This document shows, in pieces, positions 1 to 7,092 of a DNA stretch of 12,701 nucleotides. The notes beneath the pieces are model-generated. The model was given only the letters and a program-made list of their open reading frames with translations. It was not told the origin of the DNA and did not search any database. Made by a program: the position numbers and the translations under genes. The stretch spans positions 1 to 12,701 of the forward strand of contig CAYYGL010000142.1 of assembly GCA_964471235.1 (NCBI GenBank). The letters run 5' to 3'. This DNA is from CAYYGL01 sp964471235. GTDB lineage: Bacteria; Calditrichota; Calditrichia; RBG-13-44-9; J075. The first letter of the stretch is position 1, and every line of letters starts with the position of its first letter.

Positions 1-400
1 TGGTGACGTCGTCATTGGGGCAGGAATCCCCTAATCTTTTTTGATTTGTGCAAGTCGTCATGCGCCCCTTTTCGAGTACTGCTGGAAATGGAACATTTGG
101 TTTTTCGGAATCCTCTTTTTTATAAATCTTCAATACGAGAAGTTGGTGTGGGCTACCTGGTATCGGGATTCCAAATTACTTGAATCATCTCTTAAAGTTT
201 CATAAATTTGCCCGGATTTTGTTGGCTATATCTAACATCGCCGTTTCAGGAATTGCGCCAGATGGGCAAAGGGGTGAGGCATTCGCAAAGGGACTTTTCC
301 ATTCCGGATACGCTTAACGGTTTGACCGGATTGTCCTTCCTTTTTTTTGCGAAGCGGTCGAATGGGAAGTTTCTAAGAAGATAATTCACGTTTTTGGTAA
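1..400. other. Non-coding region upstream of leuS with inverted repeats
   Basis: No open frame here looks like a gene. Positions 2-34 read as the last ten codons of a + strand frame (GDVVIGAGIP, then TAA), which could be the tail of a gene outside the window, but ten codons prove nothing. An ATTGGGG arm (14-20) faces CCCC-TAAT (28-35) with one bulge and is followed by C and six Ts (37-42), so it resembles a weak + strand terminator. Further in, nested inverted repeats sit at 282-289/346-353 (TTCGCAAA/TTTGCGAA), 291-294/333-336 (GGAC/GTCC) and 303-307/326-330 (TCCGG/CCGGA). The rest is AT-rich with no recognised content. Confidence 0.5.
14..42 (+). terminator. Weak terminator-like hairpin at window edge
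   Basis: ATTGGGG (14-20) can pair with CCCC-TAAT (28-35) around a 7-nt loop with one bulged base, and CTTTTTT follows at 36-42. If a + strand gene ends just outside or at the left edge, this would be its intrinsic terminator. The stem is short and imperfect. Confidence 0.35.
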
Positions 401-428
401 TTTACTCTAAATGGTAACCGATTATAAC
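401..428 (+). promoter_or_regulatory. Candidate sigma70-type promoter of leuS
   Basis: TTTACT (401-406; 4 of 6 bases match TTGACA) is followed after 16 bp by TATAAC (423-428; 5 of 6 match TATAAT). Transcription would begin near 435, giving a leader of roughly 88 nt before the leuS start. The call rests on consensus only. Confidence 0.4.
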
Positions 429-444
429 ATTAAATTCCACATTG

Positions 445-466
445 CCCACTGGAAAGCGCCGGTGGG
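445..466 (+). promoter_or_regulatory. Leader hairpin ahead of leuS (possible attenuator)
   Basis: CCCACTGG (445-452) pairs fully with CCGGTGGG (459-466), counting one G-U pair, around the loop AAAGCG. A U-rich stretch (TTTGTATTTT) follows directly. In RNA this looks like a short intrinsic terminator about 56 nt before the leuS start codon, just downstream of the candidate promoter. No T-box core or leucine-rich leader peptide is present, so any regulatory role is inference. Confidence 0.4.
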
Positions 467-522
467 TTTGTATTTTGTGAATCCGGTTATTTTTGCGATC
501 CGTAAATTGAGGAGTTGACACA

Positions 523-2994
523 ATGGGATATCCTTTTCGTGAGATTGAATCAAAATGGCGTACCAAATGGGAAGAGACATCACTTTACAAAACCGATTTA
601 TCCAAAACCGAGAATAAATGTTATACCCTGGTGATGTTTTGTTACCCATCGGGGGATAAACTGCACATGGGGCACTGGTTCAATTACGGTCCGGCAGACA
701 GCTGGGCGCGCTTCCGTCGGTTGAAGGGGTACAACGTGTTTTCTCCCCAGGGGTTTGACTCGTTCGGGCTGCCGGCGGAAAATTACGCCATCAAAATCGG
801 CGGGCATCCCCACGACATTACCGAAGAAAATATCCGGGTCATTCGGGAACAATTGAAATCCATTGGTGCCATGTACGACTGGGATAAAGAAGTGATTACC
901 AGTCACCCCGATTATTACAAATGGACTCAGTGGATATTTCTCCAGTTGTACAAAAAGGGATTGGCATACCGGGCAAAAGCACCAGTGAACTGGTGTCCTT
1001 CCTGTAATACAGTCCTGGCGAACGAACAGGTTACCTCCGATGGCACCTGCGAACGTTGCAGCACGCCGGTCATTCGCAAAACATTGACCCAATGGTTTTT
1101 TAAAATTACCGAATATGCTGACCGGATGCTGGAGAACCTGGCAAAATTAGACTGGCCGGAGCGCACTAAAACCATGCAAACCAACTGGATTGGACGCAGC
1201 GAAGGGGTGGAGATAAACTTTCCCCTGGCAGATAATTCCGGCAAAAATTTAGCAGTGTTCACCACCCGCCCGGATACCTTATTTGGCGTTACCTACATGG
1301 TGTTAGCCCCGGAACATCCGTTTGTAGAGGAGATTACTACTCCCACCCAGAAACCGGCAGTAGAAAAATACATCGAAGACACCCTGCGAAAAAGTGAAAT
1401 GGAACGCACCGCTGTCACCCGGGAGAAAACCGGGGTCTTTACCGGGGCATTTGCCGTTAATCCGGTGAACGGGGAAAAAGTCCCCATCTGGATTGCCGAT
1501 TACGTGGTGCTGACTTATGGTACCGGTGCCGTGATGGCGGTCCCCGGGCATGATGAACGGGATTACGAATTTGCCGTCAATTTTGAATTACCGATTCGGA
1601 AAGTGATTCTGGAACCGGGTACCCAACCGGACGATGTGCTCCATGGGGCATACACCGGGGAAGGGGTGATGATCAACTCCGGGCAGTTTAGCGGAATGCC
1701 CACCGAAGAGGGACGGCGGAAAATTATTGACTGGCTGGAGAAGGAGGGTATTGGGAAGCGCCAGGTAAATTATAAAATCCGTGACTGGTTAATTTCCCGG
1801 CAGCGTTACTGGGGTGCACCGATCCCCATCATCTACTGCGAAAAATGCGGTGAAGTGCCGGTGCCGGAAGAAGACCTGCCGGTCGAACTGCCGTATGACG
1901 TCAATTTTCTCCCATCCGGGGAATCTCCTCTACGATTTCACGAAGGGTTCTTGAATACCACCTGTCCCAAATGCCATGGTCATGCGAAGCGAGAAGTGGA
2001 TACCATGGATACCTTTGTGGATTCCTCCTGGTATTTTCTCCGCTATCTTTCCCCGCATCTGGATACGGCTCCGTTTGACAAGGAATTGGTCAACAAGTGG
2101 GGACCGGTGGATATGTATGTAGGGGGCATTGACCATGCGACCATGCATCTGATTTATGCCCGTTTTATCAACATGGTGTTGTATGACCTGGGGCACATCA
2201 ATTTTGAAGAGCCGTTCAGCTCTCTGCGCCACCAGGGGGTGATTAAGGGACCGGATGGGCAAAAGATGTCAAAATCTCGCGGGAACGTGGTGAATCCCGA
2301 AAAATACCTGGATAAGTACGGTTCGGATGTGTTTCGCTGCCACCTGATGTTCAGTTTTGAGTACGCCAAAGGCGGTCCCTGGGACGACAGCGGCATTGTG
2401 GCGGTAGACCGCTATTTGAACCGGGTGTGGCGGTTGTTTGAACAATGTCAATGGGTGTTTGAGGAAGGGAATTCCTGCGATACGATTGGTGATGCGGAGA
2501 ATGCCCTGCTGCGGGTACTCCATCATACGATTAAATTTGCCACGCGGGATACGGAGCGCATGCACTTCAATACTGCCATCAGCCGCTTGATGGAGTTAAC
2601 CAATGAGTGCTACCGATATATCACCGAACGCCCCCGGGAAGAACAAAACAGCTCCCTGTTGAAAGATACCCTGGAGAAACACAATCTTCTGCTGGCGCCC
2701 TTTGCCCCTCACCTTTCCGAAGAGTTATGGGAGAAAACCGGGCATGAATACAGCATCTTTAACCAGCGTTATCCGGAATTTGATCCTCGTTTTCTGGAAC
2801 AGGAGATGGTAAATTATGTGATTCAGATAAACGGAAAAATTCGGGATAAGGTGCAGGTTTCGCGGGAATTATCCAGGGAAGAAATTATTGAAACAGCCCT
2901 GAAAACCGGGCGCATTCCGGGATTGATCGACGGCAAGCAGGTCGTCAAAACGATTCTGGTACCCAATAAGCTGGTAAATATTGTTGTGAAATGA
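523..2994 (+). CDS. leuS: Leucyl-tRNA synthetase
   Basis: Class I aminoacyl-tRNA synthetase that attaches leucine to tRNA(Leu) using ATP in the cytoplasm. The 823 residues show the HIGH-type signature HMGH (48-51), a zinc-ribbon with two CxxC pairs shortly after it (NWCPSC and CERC), the CP1 editing domain with TTRPDT (247-252) and GHDERD (342-347, Asp344 the expected editing aspartate), a second CxxC pair set (YCEKC and CPKC) in the catalytic core, and KMSKS (581-585). The C-terminal domain ends in the usual INGKIRDK stretch and a short tail. Length is a little under the about 860 of E. coli, partly because the leucine-specific insertion that E. coli carries just before KMSKS is absent, as in Bacillus-type enzymes. 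The ATG is preceded by GAGGAG (509-514) at 8 nt. It stands alone on the + strand. Confidence 0.98.
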   Translation: MGYPFREIESKWRTKWEETSLYKTDLSKTENKCYTLVMFCYPSGDKLHMGHWFNYGPADSWARFRRLKGYNVFSPQGFDSFGLPAENYAIKIGGHPHDITEENIRVIREQLKSIGAMYDWDKEVITSHPDYYKWTQWIFLQLYKKGLAYRAKAPVNWCPSCNTVLANEQVTSDGTCERCSTPVIRKTLTQWFFKITEYADRMLENLAKLDWPERTKTMQTNWIGRSEGVEINFPLADNSGKNLAVFTTRPDTLFGVTYMVLAPEHPFVEEITTPTQKPAVEKYIEDTLRKSEMERTAVTREKTGVFTGAFAVNPVNGEKVPIWIADYVVLTYGTGAVMAVPGHDERDYEFAVNFELPIRKVILEPGTQPDDVLHGAYTGEGVMINSGQFSGMPTEEGRRKIIDWLEKEGIGKRQVNYKIRDWLISRQRYWGAPIPIIYCEKCGEVPVPEEDLPVELPYDVNFLPSGESPLRFHEGFLNTTCPKCHGHAKREVDTMDTFVDSSWYFLRYLSPHLDTAPFDKELVNKWGPVDMYVGGIDHATMHLIYARFINMVLYDLGHINFEEPFSSLRHQGVIKGPDGQKMSKSRGNVVNPEKYLDKYGSDVFRCHLMFSFEYAKGGPWDDSGIVAVDRYLNRVWRLFEQCQWVFEEGNSCDTIGDAENALLRVLHHTIKFATRDTERMHFNTAISRLMELTNECYRYITERPREEQNSSLLKDTLEKHNLLLAPFAPHLSEELWEKTGHEYSIFNQRYPEFDPRFLEQEMVNYVIQINGKIRDKVQVSRELSREEIIETALKTGRIPGLIDGKQVVKTILVPNKLVNIVVK

Positions 2995-3144
2995 CCTGGT
3001 GCCTTTTTTTGATGACGTCCGAAAGAGTGAGTGGGGATAAAAGACTGACAACACCGCCTAAGTGATGGATGAACCATGCCGGGATACACTCAATACTACT
3101 GCCTACTGCCACACTACCCCAGCCCCTACCTTATCCAAGCCCAC

Positions 3145-3271
3145 CCACTGAATACTGAAAAACTGATACTGAATTGCTGGTTATCCACATCGCAACCGCA
3201 TTGCGTCTGACATACTGATTACTGACACACTGATTACTGAGTAACTGAACACTGAACCACTGATCACTTTC
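3145..3271. repeat. ACTGA-rich short tandem repeats, 15-bp period
   Basis: From 3212 to 3271 four consecutive 15-bp units follow the pattern nnACTGATTACTGAn: ATACTGATTACTGAC, ACACTGATTACTGAG, TAACTGAACACTGAA and a decayed CCACTGATCACTTTC. ACTG recurs at 3214, 3221, 3229, 3236, 3244, 3251 and 3259, alternating 7 and 8 bp. A looser set lies at 3147, 3154, 3162 and 3168, and two more ACTG copies at 3098 and 3105. No ORF spans it. It resembles the short tandemly repeated heptamer-type sequences known from other bacterial intergenic regions, and the assembly breaks inside it. Confidence 0.8.
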
Positions 3272-3460
3272 CCCGAGGTGTTGAAAAACATGAACATCCC
3301 CCGTCNNNNNNNNNNNNNNNNNNNNNNNNNNNNNNNNNNNNNNNNNNNNNNNNNNNNNNNNNNNNNNNNNNNNNNNNNNNNNNNNNNNNNNNNNNNNNNN
3401 NNNNNACTGAACCACTGATCACTTTCCCCGAGGTGTTGAAAAACATGAACATCCCCCGTC
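3251..3460. other. Scaffold gap flanked by an identical 55-bp overlap
   Basis: Exactly 100 Ns fill 3306-3405. The 55 bases before the gap (3251-3305) are identical to the 55 bases after it (3406-3460), including the ribosome binding site and first codons of the next gene. This is what results when two contigs ending in the same 55-mer are placed next to each other with a default 100-N spacer. The real chromosome probably has one copy and no gap, so coordinates downstream are likely inflated by 155 bp. A true duplication or a longer missing repeat stretch cannot be excluded. Confidence 0.9.
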
Positions 3461-4974
3461 TTTTTCAATCGGTACCGAAACAGGATTGGCTCATTATCTC
3501 GATGCTGTTTATCATTATCCTGTTACTCATCGCCCTCTCGGAACTTTTCCGCAAAAAACGAATCTGGTCGGCAGAATTTACCCGGAAATTTGTGCATATC
3601 ATGGTTGGGGTGTTTACCATGGCAGCTCCCCTGTTTTTGCAAACTGCCCTGCCGATGCTTTTGCTTGGTATCCTGTTCACCATTGTTAATTTTGTTGCCC
3701 TGCAAAAGGAGTCTTTTAAGGGGATGCACGAAGCCCGAAAAAGTTATGGCACGGTATTCTTTCCTCTGACTTATCTGCTTCTGGTCTGGTTTGCCTTCCC
3801 GACACATAAGATTCTGATTGTGGCGGCAATGGCAACCATGACGTTCGGAGATGCGGCTGCAGCAATAGTGGGCGAATCCATCACCCGCCCTCACCGGTAT
3901 CACTTTGCCGGAGAGAGCAAATCGCTGGAAGGTTCTGCTGCCATGTTTGGGGTAAGTGCCGTTTGCCTGGCAACGGTTCTAACTTTCTGGCATCCGGCTC
4001 AATTCGCCATATCTCTCACCCCTTTTAACATTCTCTGGATATCGCTCCTCACCGCACTAATCATTACCGATGCCGAATCCCTGAGCAGTTATGGCAGTGA
4101 CAATTTAACCGTGCCCCTGCTGACGGCGGTAATTATGTATTTTATGCTTCACCATGCCGCGGACGAGAACCTCCGGTTTACCCTGGGAGTGTTTTTAGGG
4201 GCGGGAGCCGCATTGCTCTCCTACCGCTTACAATTCCTGACGGCAAGCGGTAGTGCAGCAATGTTTCTGCTGGCTGCGGTGATTTTCGGATTCGGCGGCT
4301 GGAAATGGACGGTCCCGATTTTAACCTTTTTTATTTTATCCAGCCTGCTCTCCCGGATGGGAAAAGCGGCAAAATCTCGATATGATATGGTGTTTGAGAA
4401 AGGGAGTCAACGGGATTACGCCCAGGTGCTGGCAAACGGCGGGGTTGCCGGGTTGATGATGATTTTGTATATGTTTCTGGGCAGGGAGGAGATTTATCTG
4501 TTTTACCTGGCGGTGCTGGCAGCCGCCACAGCGGATACCTGGGCGACTGAGTTGGGGACCCTCTCCCGGCAAACACCCCGCCTGATTACCAGCGGCAAAC
4601 CGGTGCCGCCCGGCACGTCCGGGGGAATCACTCTGATGGGGCTGTTCAGCGCACTGATAGGAGCGTTGACAATTTTACTTGCCGGCTTGTATTTTATGGG
4701 TGACTCACTTCAACTATTATTGCCCCTGATCTCCCTGCTGGTGGTGCTTAGCGGCTGGCTGGCAAGCCTGGTGGATAGCGTGCTGGGTGCTACCCTGCAA
4801 GTACAGTACCGCTGCCCGGAATGCGGCGGAATTACCGAAAAACAGCGGCATTGCCAGAATACCGAAACAATGGCAATTTCCGGGGTGCATTGGATCGACA
4901 ACGATATGGTTAATTTTTTCAGCACCCTGAGCGCCCTGTCGCTTTGCTACCTGGGGTGGCAATTGTTAATTTAA
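3445..4974 (+). CDS. Phytol/dolichol-kinase-like domain fused to DUF92 (VTE6-like) membrane protein
   Basis: A 509-residue polytopic inner-membrane protein made of two enzyme-like halves. Residues about 14-237 match the CTP-dependent polyprenol kinase/phosphatidate cytidylyltransferase fold (plant VTE5, yeast SEC59 type), with RKFVHIMVG (47-55), FGDAAAAIVG (134-143), a Lys-Ser-LEGS stretch (159-164) and GSDNLTVP (217-224). Residues about 245-509 match DUF92 (TMEM19/plant VTE6): ADTWATELG (363-371), PPGTSGGIT (388-396), DSVLGATLQ (444-452), CPEC (457-460) and DND (485-487). In plants and cyanobacteria VTE5 makes phytyl phosphate and VTE6 the diphosphate, so a fusion could do both steps on an isoprenoid alcohol; here that is inference. 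The ATG at 3445 has GAGGTG (3430-3435) 9 nt upstream and is preferred over an in-frame GTG at 3433, which lies inside that ribosome binding site. A partial duplicate of its 5' end lies before the N gap. Confidence 0.85.
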   Translation: MNIPRLFQSVPKQDWLIISMLFIIILLLIALSELFRKKRIWSAEFTRKFVHIMVGVFTMAAPLFLQTALPMLLLGILFTIVNFVALQKESFKGMHEARKSYGTVFFPLTYLLLVWFAFPTHKILIVAAMATMTFGDAAAAIVGESITRPHRYHFAGESKSLEGSAAMFGVSAVCLATVLTFWHPAQFAISLTPFNILWISLLTALIITDAESLSSYGSDNLTVPLLTAVIMYFMLHHAADENLRFTLGVFLGAGAALLSYRLQFLTASGSAAMFLLAAVIFGFGGWKWTVPILTFFILSSLLSRMGKAAKSRYDMVFEKGSQRDYAQVLANGGVAGLMMILYMFLGREEIYLFYLAVLAAATADTWATELGTLSRQTPRLITSGKPVPPGTSGGITLMGLFSALIGALTILLAGLYFMGDSLQLLLPLISLLVVLSGWLASLVDSVLGATLQVQYRCPECGGITEKQRHCQNTETMAISGVHWIDNDMVNFFSTLSALSLCYLGWQLLI

Positions 4975-5000
4975 TGTCAGTTCGAGATAAGAAAAATAGT

Positions 5001-5040
5001 ACGCGGATGGACCCGGATGATCCGAATTTTCGCAGAGTTT
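5001..5040. repeat. Degenerate 10-bp GGAT-type repeat
   Basis: Consecutive 10-bp units ACGCGGATGG, ACCCGGATGA and a decayed TCCGAATTTT, then CGCAGAG and a T run, lie between the ends of two convergent genes. CGGAT (5004-5008) and ATCCG (5020-5024) could form a weak stem before the T run, but I do not see a solid terminator. The remaining intergenic sequence to 5188 has another loose repeat (GCAAGG twice about 10 bp apart near 5142-5160) and no gene. Confidence 0.4.
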
Positions 5041-5188
5041 TTTTATATGATGATCAATCATCCATGTAAATCAATGGTCACTACTCAGGTTGATTAGATG
5101 CCAGAGCAATGGTTTACAGCGGTTAGCTTAACGGCAGCGAACGCAAGGCAAGCGCAAGGTACGCAGCTTTTGGGTCGGCTCTATTCAC

Positions 5189-6091
5189 TTACAGCTCCCA
5201 ACTCAAGCAAAACGGCGCTGTGTCCAAAACTGCCCGAACCCCCATCGGCAGCGGAAACGAATCTTTATAATGACCATACGGGAAATCTTCCACCACCGGA
5301 ATGCCTTGGGGCAGCAATGGCAGGAGAAGGGGACTGACAGACAGGGGGTGCCCTTCGTAAAAGAACCTGCCCAGAATTACCCCCCGAACCTTTTTCCAGA
5401 ATCCGCACAGCTTCAATTGTTGAAAATAGCGGTCGATACGGTAAAGTGGTTCATTGATGTCTTCAATGAAAACAATCCAATCCCCTTCTTCTAACCAAAA
5501 CGGAGTGCCGCACAGAGAGCCAATCATGGACAACGTGCCGCCGACCAGGGCGCCCGTTTCCCTGCCCTCCCGAACTATCCGAATGGGTTCTGCTAAATCA
5601 GTGGCTTTTATTTCCCTTCTTTCCCCGGAGAGAATTTCCATTCCCGCGGTGAGGTGAGGATTGGCGGAGTGCAGTTGAGAGGTGAGTGTGAATCCGCTAA
5701 GGGAAGGCAAGCCGGTTTGTCGATAAAGCGCCCACTGGAAGGCTGTCAGATCGCTGAAGCCAACAAACCACCTCGGATGTGTTCTCCAGAGTTGGTAATC
5801 CATGGCCTGCAATAGCTGGATGCTGCCATACCCCCCTCGCAGTGCCCAAATGGCGCGCACCTCCGGATCCGTCAGGAATTGATAGATATCCGCCAGCCGT
5901 TTCTCCACCGGAGCGGAGGTTAGGCCAAAGTCAGAAAAAGCATGTTCTGCCAGGCGGTAGCGAAATCCCAATTGAGTGAGTGTTTTTAACCCCTCTTCCA
6001 CCTGTTCCGGTTTTACCGGTGCTGCCGGGGAAACCAACCCGACCAGATCGCCTGAGGTTAACGATTTTAAATGGGGAGAATTTTGGGTCAC
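5189..6091 (-). CDS. LD-carboxypeptidase (peptidase family S66)
   Basis: Serine peptidase of the LdcA/MccF family. LdcA-type members remove the terminal D-alanine from murein tetrapeptides during cell-wall recycling; MccF members cleave a microcin amide bond. The 300-residue protein has the family motifs in order: SPAAP near the N terminus (21-25), RGGYG (85-89), nucleophile Ser113 in GFSDLT, GGTLSM (184-189), Glu210 in FIEDINEP and His274 in YGHYKD, so the Ser-Glu-His triad is intact. There is no signal peptide, which fits a cytoplasmic enzyme. The start is GTG, chosen because GGAAGG (6097-6102, read on the - strand) lies 5 nt upstream. It is last in a likely operon, 56 bp after the ROK kinase. 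LdcA-like murein recycling is favoured over immunity by that context. Confidence 0.93.
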   Translation of the reverse strand: MTQNSPHLKSLTSGDLVGLVSPAAPVKPEQVEEGLKTLTQLGFRYRLAEHAFSDFGLTSAPVEKRLADIYQFLTDPEVRAIWALRGGYGSIQLLQAMDYQLWRTHPRWFVGFSDLTAFQWALYRQTGLPSLSGFTLTSQLHSANPHLTAGMEILSGERREIKATDLAEPIRIVREGRETGALVGGTLSMIGSLCGTPFWLEEGDWIVFIEDINEPLYRIDRYFQQLKLCGFWKKVRGVILGRFFYEGHPLSVSPLLLPLLPQGIPVVEDFPYGHYKDSFPLPMGVRAVLDTAPFCLSWEL

Positions 6092-6147
6092 CGTTACCTT
6101 CCGTATTGATTAAACTCTTAAGCAATTAAGATAGCCGCTTTTCATGA

Positions 6148-7092
6148 TTACGTCTGTTTGCCGTTCATATCCAACGCAAATGCGGCGGCACCCAGCCAAC
6201 CGGCTTTATTTCCCAATTGTGCCCGCACGATTTGCAATTCTTCAACTGCCGGTTTCATGGCATGTGGCAGGGCTTCTTCCCGAATTCGTTGAATAAACCA
6301 GTTACCGGCTTCACTTACGCCACCGCCGATAATGATTACCTGGGGATTAAAGACGTTGATTAAATTCACTACCCCAACGGCTGCCAGTCGAATCTCCCGT
6401 TCCACTACCTCCCGGGCGGTCGTCTCTCCGCGATGATAAGCTTCAAAAATTTCCACCGTACTGGATGCAAGCTCCTGCGGGTTTAATTCATTATAGTAAG
6501 CGATCATGGCCGTAGCGGACGCATATAGTTCCCAACAACCGATACCGCCGCATCGGCATTTCAATCCGTCAAATTTTATTGACATGTGCCCGATTTCCGC
6601 CCCGGAGTAATTACTACCCCGAAAAAGTTTATTGCCAATGATGATGCCGCCACCAATGCCGGTTCCAAGAGTGACGCACACCGCATTGGAAAACCCCTTT
6701 CCGGCGCCGTAACGGGTTTCACCATACGCCATTACATTGGCGTCATTGTCCACCCATACCGGCAGTGACAGCGCTTTTTCCAATTCCGTTTTAATCTCCA
6801 CATCTCGCCAGAAAGCAAAATTCGGCGTGTTCCCTTTCAAATACCCCCGTTCCACATCCACACTACCGGGCGTTCCCAGACCAATGGCTTGAATTGTCAG
6901 ATTCTGTTGATGGGCAAAGGCCAGCGCTTCCCGGGAAGCATCCAGTAGGTTTTGCAATATGGTCTCAATGGGTTGACCTGCTTGCGAAGGGCGGTGAAAT
7001 TCCCGAACAATTTGACCGGATTGGGTGCATATTCCATATTTAACCGAAGTCCCCCCCAAATCCAGACCAATGGCGTAGAATTCATCGCTCAT
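6148..7092 (-). CDS. ROK-family sugar kinase (glucokinase-like)
   Basis: ATP-dependent cytoplasmic hexose or amino-sugar kinase, 314 residues. Visible motifs are the phosphate-binding DLGGTSVK (11-18), GTPGSVD (73-79), catalytic Asp117 in VDNDAN, GTGIGGGIIIG (143-153) and the ROK zinc site formed by His169, Cys179, Cys181 and Cys186 (GHM, CRCGGIGC), followed by Glu188. There is no N-terminal helix-turn-helix, so it is an enzyme and not a ROK repressor. Its ATG overlaps the stop of the upstream GlmU-like gene as ATGA (7089-7092), implying translational coupling, and AGGGA lies 7 nt upstream. Glucose, N-acetylglucosamine or N-acetylmannosamine are all possible substrates; sequence alone does not decide, but the neighbours make an amino sugar attractive. 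Confidence 0.93.
   Translation of the reverse strand: MSDEFYAIGLDLGGTSVKYGICTQSGQIVREFHRPSQAGQPIETILQNLLDASREALAFAHQQNLTIQAIGLGTPGSVDVERGYLKGNTPNFAFWRDVEIKTELEKALSLPVWVDNDANVMAYGETRYGAGKGFSNAVCVTLGTGIGGGIIIGNKLFRGSNYSGAEIGHMSIKFDGLKCRCGGIGCWELYASATAMIAYYNELNPQELASSTVEIFEAYHRGETTAREVVEREIRLAAVGVVNLINVFNPQVIIIGGGVSEAGNWFIQRIREEALPHAMKPAVEELQIVRAQLGNKAGWLGAAAFALDMNGKQT

Noticed and set aside
411..518. A 35-codon frame ending 4 nt before leuS, possible leader peptide
   Set aside because: It has no ribosome binding site, only two leucine codons and overlaps the leader hairpin and leuS ribosome binding site; more likely chance.
598..1092. Long antisense frames inside leuS and other genes
   Set aside because: They mirror conserved coding sequence on the other strand and show no domain of their own.
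2995..3015. Terminator after leuS at the T run
   Set aside because: No matching stem precedes the Ts; only a poly-T stretch is visible.
3145..3271. CRISPR array
   Set aside because: Units are 15 bp with no unique spacers, and no cas genes are present.
3433..3444. GTG start giving four extra residues to the kinase-fusion protein
   Set aside because: The GTG is part of the GAGGTG ribosome binding site that serves the ATG at 3445.
5098..5337. Small + strand protein of 79 residues
   Set aside because: Most of it lies antisense to the conserved 3' end of the LD-carboxypeptidase, and it lacks a recognisable domain or ribosome binding site.
5189..6091. MccF-type microcin immunity gene
   Set aside because: No microcin genes nearby; the amino-sugar kinase and GlmU-like neighbours favour murein recycling.
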